Shown piece after piece: positions 37,301 to 47,600 of a stretch of 64,000 nucleotides of DNA. The notes under the pieces were generated by a model. The model did no database searches and was not told where the DNA came from. It saw nothing but the letters and a program-made list of their open reading frames with translations. A program made the position numbers and the translations under genes. The stretch is from Branchiostoma floridae (taxonomy: Eukaryota > Chordata > Leptocardii > Amphioxiformes > Branchiostomatidae): assembly GCF_000003815.2 (NCBI RefSeq), contig NC_049986.1, forward strand, positions 20,735,611 through 20,799,610, given 5' to 3'. How positions within the stretch are numbered: the stretch's first letter is position 1; the number at the start of each line of letters is the position of its first letter.

Positions 37301-40300
37301 ACTCTTCCTGAGTTGTGAACCTCAAGACCTCAGGAAGGACCAAGTTGACCTCCACGTGACCGCCATACAGAAACTTGAAGGTCATCTCAGTTCTCCACTC
37401 CATTAAGGACCTGTGTATGAAATATGAAAATTAAAGCAACAGTTCTCAAACACAGACAAACACAGTCACAGGAAGAAATTTGCGCTGAAGGTTTGCAATA
37501 GAACTTAAATCTACAAATTTCTTTCTTAGGATAAGCCCTGCTAACAGTAATATACCAGATACAAACAACAGATGTCCTATTCCTAACATCTAGTCCAGTA
37601 AGAAGCCAACTTGATGTGTAAAACAGTAGCACAGGCATGCTGAGTAGAAAATAAACATGGGTTTGAATTTTAGACTTACACAAGTTAGAAAGATCAAGGA
37701 GGTTTACATCAGAGTCAGTCAGTCAGTCATAGGTTTAGGTTTACATATCTTAACCTATTCTAACCTGCTTGGAATGATTGATAGACTTACTTGAAGACAG
37801 TCTGAGCGACAGACACCTGTGTCATAGGTGCAGCTGTGTCATGTCTGGTTTGGACCACAGCAGCTGGGGCTGTCTGCAGTACAACGTCTTCTCCCTCACC
37901 TGAGGGTATCTTCTCCACCCCTCCTGATGTGTCTTCTTGTCTCCCCTCTGTCATTGTCTGATTTTCCTCCTCCTGGCCTTCATTAACAGTAACTGTTTTT
38001 GGTTGACTGACCTTCTTTTCAACATCCAATATGTCCTCCTTTGAACTGTCTCTATCTGCCATTGTCTTATCATATGTCTCACTTGCATCTTCCCTGTCCT
38101 CCTTACCAACACCATTGTCATGTTTTACTACAGAGTCTGAAAGTGACAGTTTCGAGAACTTTACTTCTGCACCTTGACCAGAACTTTCCCCAGAATCATC
38201 TGTTTCTTTGGTATGCTCCAGCGTAGTGCTGTCCTCTGTACATTCCTGTTTCAGATGTACTTGAGTAGTTTGCAAGTTTTCTTCAGTTGAGTCCTCTTTA
38301 CCTGTTGAACCTTGATGATCCCCTTGACTGGAACATGACTCAGAAGTGACCTCAGATGACCCCTCCATCTGAAGCAGCCTGACAGGCACAGGTCTACAGG
38401 AACACAATCATTAACTCATTAATCATTAACTCTTCAATTTGTAGCTATTCACTCCATTTTTAACTGGTCTACATGGATAATATAATGAGTATCTTAAGAC
38501 TTCAAAATACAACAAATATCTTACCCAATGATAAAAAGATTTTAGGCTTCAAAGTTTTAAAAAGATCGGGGAGCAAGTTTTTTCACAACACTTAATAGAT
38601 GTATGTGGAAATCTGGAATTCCCAACTCTAAAGTATTACAAAAATCTTATCTTAGCACGAAAAGATTGTAGAGTAACAAATAAGAAACAAACAGTGCTTA
38701 CTTTTCCTTGTCCCTTGCCCAGACAGGCGATGTGAAAAGTTGGTTCTTGTAGAACTGGGAGGCCTTGTAGCACCAGTTACTGCAGAAATTCTGGGACATA
38801 GAAACAAAGATTGTAAACTTGTCAAACTTACTATTAAGTATATCTACTTGTTTGAGTTAACATGTGACCTAGACCAGGAATCCTGACAATTTATACTTTC
38901 AAATAAGTTTATGACAAATAAATCAGCACTGCTCCTTGGGCTGTTCATTGTATTGTCTTCAGTGAAAATAAATAATTGCACAATGTAATTTTGGAGACAC
39001 AAATATCTAGATATAGTTGAAGACAAAATGCGGAAAAGAAAGAAATTAAATATGTTGTCCTTACCTTTCTTTCTGTGATGTCATAGACTTTATTATGCCT
39101 GGTGTCAATATGATACTGCTGCTTGGGCTTGGTCTGCAACAAACATTACAAAGGGACTTTGAAACATTTGTACTATACAAAATGCAAAATGCTATGCTCT
39201 GCCTACAAATTCTACACTCCATAAAATTTATGAACAATCCCTGAAATCATTTCATTGGCTAGAGTTAGGGATAGAGTTAGGCTTAGGCTTAGAGTTAAAG
39301 GTTGGAGTTAAGGTTAGGGTTGGAGTTAGAGTTAGGGTTAGAATTATAGTAAAGGTTAAAGTTAGGTTAGTGTTAGAGTTAGAGTTAGGGTTAGAATCAG
39401 AGTGTCAGGGCTATAGTAAGGTTAGTGTTCATCATCATCAAGGTTAGAGTTTAAGTTAGATTTAAAGTTAGAGTTCAGGTTATGGTTAGAGTTAGGGTTA
39501 GGGTTAGGGTTAGATTAAGTTAAGGTGTGTTAGGGCTAGGGACATCGGAAATTGGATTGAATTATTCACAACATCAAGTACACAGTAACACTAACAGGTT
39601 CATTTACACACCTTGGGTAGTTTGTTGCTGCAGACAGGATACCCACACTGGCCGACAATGGAACGTTCCACCAGCACATCTGCATAGTGGCTGGGCTCAA
39701 TGTACTGGGCCTAGTCAAAATAAAATCAATCCTGTGTCAAGGAGACTCCAAATTTGTGTCCACAACACAAGTTTACAAGCAGCATATATTAGTTACATGT
39801 ACATGTAAACTTGTCATCATTGACTTTTGTCATTGATGTATACCGGTAGTGTGCATTTCACAGGCTAGGGTCAAGGGTGTCCATAGTACAAAACGTTGTA
39901 TTCTCTACATATCATCTGTCATTCTGTCTGAATCATAATGTGTGTGTCTTATGAATTCACCAACTTATCACATACAATGCATTAAAAAAAGGGCACCCCA
40001 ACTTACACAGTTGACAAAGAAGTCTGTGTCTACAGGGTTGTCCAACAGCCTCTCCACAACCCTGAAGGCTTTCTCCTCACAGTCTACCCGCTTTCGTATG
40101 GCTGCCTCAAGCTCTGCTTTGCTGGGAAAAGAAAGCATTAAAAAATTGAAATGTATAATTATGATTTCTATTGTCAAATGATCATACTTGCAAGTACAAT
40201 TTTGTTTTTATTTTCCTCTTTGTCTCTGGAGAGACAAAAGGCCAGAAACCAAATGAATCTCTCCTCCTCTCTCATCTCATGTATCACTTAGTCTAACTAC

Positions 40301-41302
40301 TGGTCTTGGTATGTGATCCCTAGAATATTTACTGTGGTCTGTACTACTTTTTTTCTAGTTTTGCTGAGTATGTCAGACTCATATAAATCCATGTCACGAG
40401 TCTAAATGAATAGATAACAATTTAGGTAAGGCATTGAAAAAAATCCTAAAATAGCATACAAATCCTAAAATAGTTTCCCCCTTCTTTATCCATCTATCTA
40501 TTCATTTAGTAATACACATTTCTTCATTAACTTTTTATATCCATATCTGTACCTCGTCTGTACCGACATCCTAGACCGTGAAGCCCGCTGGTTTGAACGG
40601 GGAGTTAGAGAGGCCATATATGAGAGAATATACAATCCCACCCTCAACAGAAAAGGGGGGCTACGTATGGAACTTTCCGGCACTTGGGACATAGCACTCC
40701 CCCCCCCCCCCTCCCGCCAACAAAAACTTTTAGCTCCTGTAACTAAAACAACAGGAGCTAATTGACTCATTTGCATTAACTGTGTCTTAGCCTTGATACC
40801 CTTTGAAATCCAAATTGTCTTCAGCTTGACTTTGGCTTAGCTTTGTTTTCTTTGGAATCCAAATTGTCTTCAGTCTGAATTGTCTTACAACCTTTCCTAT
40901 TGGACATCTGAAATTGTCTTTATTCATAGTTAGAGTATAAAAGACCTGTTTCTTGCAGATCACTTCAGTGTCACTGACGAAGGAAAGTGGATTCTTTCCG
41001 AAACGTCTGACCGTTTCAAAACCATATCCAGTTGCTTGAGTAACTATTTTTGCCATATCTGTACCTCTGTTCCTTTTGCAGTTTGGACTTATGTGCAGAC
41101 TTGCGGTCCTCCTCACTTTCGCCGCCTGTCTTTTTCTTCTGCTTCGCTGCAGAGGACAAAAATAAATGTCTCAAGTAAGCTCAAAGATATATCCAAGTTT
41201 CCTTAAAAGCGAAACGATCAAGACCTACAAATTATGTGTTTACAGACCATTTTCTCCCCCAGTTGCTTGGAGAAAGTTCGCAAATGTCTCTTCCTCCGCC
41301 AT
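34318..41302 (-). CDS. RPAP2: RPAP2, RNA polymerase II CTD phosphatase / assembly factor
   Basis: Exons 5'->3': 41302-41248, 41146-41065, 40121-40007, 39710-39612, 39133-39065, 38790-38702, 38393-37791, 37410-36800, 36457-36252, 35871-35786, 35516-35436, 35011-34943, 34456-34318; phases agree throughout and give about 767 residues (human about 610). The N-terminal Rtr1/RPAP2 domain is clear: [37 protein letters not shown], and the zinc ligands CGYPVC and CSNWC with KVYDITERK between them. Rtr1/RPAP2 removes Ser5 phosphate from the RPB1 C-terminal repeats and helps import Pol II. The extra length comes from an acidic Ser/Thr/Glu exon (38393-37791) and an NQHHG repeat in exon 8. The conserved C-terminal region runs from [16 protein letters not shown] to SVMRLG. 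The exon 1 donor is GTCTGT, a weak site, chosen because it alone keeps the frame; exon 1 is therefore the least certain part. Confidence 0.92.
36985..37256 (-). repeat. Coding 15-base minisatellite (NQHHG)n in RPAP2
   Basis: About 18 units of AACCAACACCATGGC-like sequence (coding strand) inside RPAP2 exon 8 encode [15 protein letters not shown] repeats rich in His, Gln and Asn. The 15-base length keeps the frame whatever the copy number. Several other frames also stay open, an effect of the repeat and not evidence of overlapping genes. Confidence 0.9.
39250..39530. repeat. Degenerate telomere-like repeats
   Basis: GTTAGA/GGTTAG-type hexamers culminate in about three exact TTAGGG units at 39491-39512. 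They lie in RPAP2 intron 4. This is an interstitial telomere-like tract, in the + orientation. Confidence 0.75.
40920..41062 (+). mobile_element. Penelope-like remnant with hammerhead-like core
   Basis: CTGACGA at 40974-40980, perfect stem GGAAAG/CTTTCC, GAAA and CGTC ending at 41007, then CATATCCAGTTGCTTGAG. A parallel copy lies at 57870-58045 with the same flanks (CATAGTTAG, GTATAAAAGACC). It runs up to the donor side of RPAP2 exon 2. Confidence 0.65.
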
Positions 41303-41641
41303 GCTTGTAGGTCAATGGTTATTGGCTGGGTACACTGAGAAAGAGGGAACAATCTAAATAAATGTTCTAATTTTTTTAAATATATTGATATTATAAATTA
41401 CTCTTTATAGATAACAGTATGACAGATTAAAAACATTCATAAAATTTTAATTTTTTTAGGATTGTTAAGAACTTGGTGATATTTTACAGGGCATTTTCTA
41501 TATCTATCCCCCCTTTTTATGGTTCGCCCGGAGAGGTCGCAAAAGGTCATCCAAAATGGCGCGAAGTTTCTGAATGTTCGTGCAGCACACAGGAGGACTC
41601 ACCGCTTGTCTGTACGTTTGAAGGATTTACACGTAATAACC
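41303..41641. promoter_or_regulatory. Divergent promoter, RPAP2 / GTF3C5
   Basis: 339 bases between start codons. It contains an inverted CCAAT (ATTGG at 41321-41325) close to RPAP2 and a YY1-like AAAATGGCGCG at 41553-41563 close to GTF3C5, with no evident TATA box at either end. The arrangement matches the tectonic/PNLDC1 promoter. Confidence 0.65.
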
Positions 41642-44600
41642 ATGGCGATCCCGATCAACATGAGGAGCCTGACGTGTGTGGAGTATCCTGGGCGTGTCAA
41701 GAACGTGGACAAGATGTTAGAAACACTTGGTGGAGAGGAAAACGTCTCAAAGGTAAGGTGGAGTTGATCTCCCGAATTTTTCGGGGTTTCTATGTAATGT
41801 TGTTGTTGTATTGTGGTCTCAGAACACAGTTTTTCGCCTATGGGGATTTACATGGTTAAGGACCCCAAAGTGAGGTGGTTCGACGACTCAAAACCTATAG
41901 TAAGGTGCAGATACAGTTTACAAGAATTTAGTATGTTGAAGTTGAGGGAACAACCTACAAAATATCTGAAAATGAGCATAGATTTGCCGGCTCGTTTTTC
42001 TATAAAAGACACTTTGATTTGACCCCCAGCGGAGGTCATGGAACTGCAGGAGACGAACAGGAAGTGCCGGTAACAGTATCAAGGCGCAAATCCACACCGG
42101 CCGAAAAAGCAACGTAATCCAAGTTATACAGTATCAATACCGATGTATTCCTCTACCATTCACCATAGATTCCACCTCGCTGTCGTCTCATTATCTCAAC
42201 AAATTCAATATTCTGGTCTACTTTTTCTTCTACAAGGAGCTTGCCAGACCACATTCTACAATTTCTGAGTGATTTGGGTTGGGGGTTAGTCTTTTTAGGG
42301 CGGAAAAGGGGGGGGTCGAGCGGGCTTTAGACCGCACAAAGTCCTATACTTAAGCATAGGGAGCGGTCTTGGCGGCCGTTGCCATGGTAACGGCGGGTCT
42401 GACGGTAACAAAAATGTTACAGTTCAAGTCAGCCGAGGTCAATCCCTAACATATCTGTGGAATTTAATGTGATTGTCCGTCCCTGGGGAATTCACGCTGT
42501 GGATGAAGGTCTCAGAACACAGTTTTTCGCCTATGGGGATTTACATGGTTAAGGACCCCAAAGTGATGTGGTTCGACGACTCAAAACCTATAGTAAGGTG
42601 CAGATACAATTTACAAGAATTTAGTATGTTGAAGTTGAGGGAACAACCTACAAAATATCTGAAAATGAGCATAGATTTGCCGGCTCTTTTTTCTATAAAA
42701 GACACTTTGATTTGACCCCCAGCGGAGGTCATGGAACTGCAGGAGACGAACAGGAAGTGCCGGTAACAGTATCAAGGCGCAAATCCACACCGGCCGAAAA
42801 AGCAACGTAATCCAACTTATACAGTATCAATACCGATGTATTCCTCTACCATTCACCATAGATTCCACCTCGCTGTCGTACACGGAAGAATAACTATGGC
42901 ATTTGCAAGTACTGCGGGGCACTATTTTAACACGAACTACTTTTGGGGATGGGGGTCGCGTATAAATACTGTGTTATGAGACCTTTGTATGTAATGTATT
43001 TCTAGCACTGGTTATTAAGTGTATTTGCTAATCTTTATTTCTTTATTTGCATGTGGATGTTCATATTGCTGTGTAGTAAATTTTCAAGTGAACAATACAT
43101 TACTTCAGTTCAACAGAGAATGTTACAGTGTACAAATTATCCGCAGTATATTTCTCTCATGCCCGAGTGTCCTCTCTATCATGGAGGAACCCCTCCCTTG
43201 ACTGACTGCAGTCTTCCCTTCTTCTCTGAGTTCTTGGCCACTTTTTCTGTAGTTATGGTGCATTTTACTTATACATAGTACTTATACAGTACATGGGACA
43301 TTGAGAGTTAAAATTTCATCTTCCATGGATCTAAAATAGGATAAAATGCAATGTCATTTAGTGTGCATGTTTTATGGCATTGGTGTAAAATGTTCTACTG
43401 TAGTATAAAAAGTATTCTTGTTTTTCTATACTATAGGCTGCCTGTGACTCTAGCCGTCGGCTTGACCTGCGGTTCCGGCCGGGTGACCCGTACTGCCGCC
43501 CCGTGTACGGTGACAGGTTCCCAACGTCCAGTCTGCTGCTCAGGGTCACCAGGAGGAGGAGGGTTAGGAAAAATAGAACAAAAGGTAAAAACATATTTTT
43601 TTTGTCTATCTTCTCATAATCCTCTGAAGTAGATCTTCAGGGGTAAAGTTTCTGATCTTTGGGGGTAAAGTTTCTGACTGAGAAGCACCCCTGCTGCTCA
43701 GGGTGTGCAGGAAAAGGAGGGTGACCCGTACTGCCGGCCGGTGTACGGCGACAGGTTCCCCACGTCCAGTCTGCTGCTCAGGGTCACCAGGAGGAGGAGG
43801 GTCAGGAAGGACAGAAGGAAAGGTAAAAACATTTTCTGTTCTCTCAGTTTCTTTTGTCACAGATCTTCAGGGGTAAAGGTTCTAACTGAAAAACCACCCC
43901 TAGGCCTACTACCCAGGGTGTACAGGAGGAGGAGGGTCAAGAAAAACAGAAGAAAGGTAAAAGCCTATTTTTTCATTTACCTTCTCATAATCCTCAAGCA
44001 GATCTTTGGGGTAAAGTTTCTGACTAAGAAACCACATCTGCTGCTCAGTGTGTGCAGGAAAAGGAGAGTCAGGAAAAACAGAAGGAAAGGTAATAAAAGT
44101 CTTTTGTTCTCTCTGTATTTTGTTATCTCTGTCTGCTCATACTTCTCAAGCAGATCTTTGGGGGTAAAGTTTCTGACTTAGAAACGACGCCTGCTGCCTG
44201 CTGCTCGGGGTTGGCAGGAGGAGGAGTACTACCCCTGTAGTGTCCCAAAGAATAGAACAAAAGACAAAAACCTTCTGGTCTCTCTTCATGTGTAGTTCAG
44301 TGGTTTTTAGCAGCCATGAGTTCTATTTATTTGAAATAGTTTTAGACTGATGGCTTGATTTCATTTGTAGTATTGAGAGATTATTGCTAGTAGTATACAG
44401 GTAACTAACTTGTAAGTGCTTGTGTAGTATCCAGTATTTGATTATCATGACTAAATGCTCACATGAAGTTTACTAGCCTGATTTAATCACACTTCTTACG
44501 GCCCGCCTTACATTGCAGGGAGAGTCCTATTTAGCCCCAGACAGCAGAGTTTGCATTACACAAACTAGAAGGTCATAATATAATTACAGTTCTCAATAAT

Positions 44601-47600
44601 TTTGATAGCATGTTTTCCTGTAGGGTCTGATGAAGATGCTGCACCAGGCAGTTCCTCCACAGTTACCAAGGAGACACCAGCTCCCTCTGCAGTAACCATG
44701 GAAACTCCAGCTCCTTCCACAGTAACCATGGAAACACAAGCTCCTTCCACATCTGCTTCTACTACAAGCCCTCCTGAAGAGGAGAGGGTGACATACAACA
44801 CAGAAGTGCTGGGGATAGTGGATACTACATACAGGTTCCAAGGTATATCTGTATTCCCAAATGATTGGGCTCGTCTAGCATTAGTATGCAAAATGTGTTT
44901 GTCACTTTCAGTAAAATGTGCTTTGACATACATATACACATGTATGTAGAGATCATTCAAATATCCAGTAGGTACTTAAATTGGCAATACCAGATCAGTA
45001 AGCTAAGGACCATGGGGACTGACTTTGGATATCACACAGTACCCCAGTTGCAAGATATTCCAGTTGTAAACAATACCCCCCCCCCCCCCCGCCATGGCAG
45101 ATATCCAGTACCTCCCCCTACACAGAACCCCTGAAGGCAGGACTGTCCAGTTATACATAAATATTGCACCCCCAATTTTTCTGCCCAAAAGACTGTTAAA
45201 GACTGTAGTTGCACATGTAGACGTAAATAATGATTTATGTTTCAGCACCCCCCCTTCCCAAGCCATGGCAGATTTCCAGTACTTCCCCCTGGACAGAGAC
45301 CCCACACACACACACACACTAATAGGCACAGGACCCCACACACACAACAGGACTGTGCAGTTGTACATAATAACCCCCTAATATTTCTCCCCCCGCCCCC
45401 TCTAGCCATGGCAGATTTCCAGTACCTCCCCCTACACCGTACCCCTGACGGCAGGACCGTCCAGTTATATGACCAGCTGTTGTTAGGTGGTCTGGAGGGG
45501 GGAGACTTCTATCAGAAGGATGTCCCCCTGTTCGTCCCCCCTGCCACGTTCTCACGGATCGACACGCCACAAAACTACCACTACAAGAAGGACCCTACCC
45601 ACAAGTAGGTGGTGATGTTACGTTAAACTTAACATGTTGATACACGCATTATCCATATACTTGTCTGTAAGTTAATCTTTTCTAAAAGTGTAGGAATATA
45701 GCCTGAGTGTAAAGCTTGCACTCAGTCACACTAAACAAAATTTATTAAAATCACATCATAACAAAAATTTCCTTGCTGTTTTTAGTACATTTTAATCAAG
45801 ATTTTGTAGGTATATAGCAAACTACTAGTAGTCCTTTGCCCAAGCATGTATTTTCCAAATATGTTTTAAAATTTGTATTCAGCCATACAGACCATACTTT
45901 TATCTACATGACAATAATATTTAACTCAGAAATAAAAACAGCACCCCTATTTTGGATTTAACACTCTTGCTATTCTCTCGTTTTTTATTAAGCTTCAAAA
46001 ACCCCATGAAGGCCCTCTCGTCCAGTAACCTGATCGGGGTAGCCCGGGCCCGCAGGCCTCACAACGCTATCTTCGTCAACTTTGAGGAGCTGCATGTCCC
46101 GACTAAACCACTAGATGGCGCTGTTGTCCACATGGACAAGTACAATCTTCATGGTGAACTGGAGGAGTTAACAAAGGTACCACAATTGAAGAGTTTTCAT
46201 GTACATGTATCAAATTATGTAACTAATTATCATCTATCATTGTTGTCTATTAAGTTAATATCTATTGACATTTTCATCATGTAATATATAAGTCCATGTT
46301 AAATTAGATCTTGGATATGGCTTAACACTTGGTGTAGAAGATTATTATTGTGTTGCACATGTACTTCTGGCAGTACAGTCTTTCCTTCATTGTTTCCCAT
46401 CACCCTATGTCTATGTTTTTCAAGGGGTACTATGTCTTGTTGCGTAAGCCATAAAGTGCTCATTGTATATCACAGTCCTTACATCTATTGTTGAACACCC
46501 TACATATGTTTAAAGTTGTTTCAAGACTACACTCTCCTTTTGTCTCTTGCTCTTGCTATCATTACTTTATTTCTGTATTCTGTATTCATGCCATATTGAG
46601 TTGTTGAAGTAGTGCCTGATGATCTAATTGCGTAAAATGCTCTTTGTATGTGATAGTCTTCAGTTAAAACATACTTGTTGACTTTTCTTGACATTTGAAG
46701 CCTTCATCCCTGTATTTATCTAGTTGTTCCAGGAGCGCCCGATCTGGTCGCGAAACGCACTGCAGGTTCGGAGCGGGATCCGGCTGATGCGACTGAAGCT
46801 ACTTCTGCCGCTCTGCGGTTACTACGCCGTCACCGGGCCATGGAGGTCACTCTGGGTCAAGTTCGGCTACGACCCGCGCAAGGACCCGACCGCCAAGCAG
46901 TATCAGCTTCTGGACTTCAGGGTCAGACAAAGTACGAAAGTTTGTTTTATTTAAAAGCATTATTTTCAATGCTGAATACAATATATGCATGGTACATGTT
47001 TGTCTATGTGTGTGCCAGAGTAATACCCCTATTCTTATTAACAATGAACAGCTACAGTTTGAGTTTGAGTTGTTTGAGTTTGATCAACAATTAGCCTCAT
47101 CAGAGGAGTCAGCCTCACCACTGTAGCCATACAGTGCATTTTGTCTTTCCCTATTTTGTCTATTAGAGATGGGACCCAGTCTGTAAGTTAGGGTAGAGGA
47201 TGACACTACCACAAATGATGAAATGTTTGAAGTGGTTTTTATTTTAATGGACTGCAAATATGATTGCAGTTCAACTTCAAACTTCCAACACTGGGAAAAC
47301 TTCATTTCCCTCCTACCAAAAAAATAAAATTTTTCCCGGTGCATAGCACCGGGTTTTGTGCCCAGAGAAGCGGTTGGTTCAACCGTTCAACCCTTCAACG
47401 GTTCAACCGTTCCCTTCTTATAGCCCTTCTGTACGCTGTATTACGCAATCAGCTTGTGTGGCCTAGCGGTCAATGGGCTGGTTGCTGGATATAGCGATTT
47501 GCTTTTACAGCTGTGATTCGTGGGTTCGAACCCCACTTGTAACAATTTTTTTTCTTTATTAGACAAATCTCATGTTATGTTTTTTTAATAGAAGACAGAC

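Noticed and set aside
36836-37318. Open frames in several frames on both strands
   Set aside because: They result from the 15-base repeat in RPAP2; only the NQHHG frame continues in phase with flanking exons.
41519-41641. Upstream in-frame start for GTF3C5
   Set aside because: It would add 41 basic residues without family similarity and would overlap the YY1-like motif; noted as an alternative only.
43705-44181. 158-codon open frame as a separate gene
   Set aside because: It runs through repeated exon tails and their donors; there is no independent start or domain.
47457-47545. Functional tRNA gene
   Set aside because: T arm and A box are present, but the acceptor stem cannot pair.
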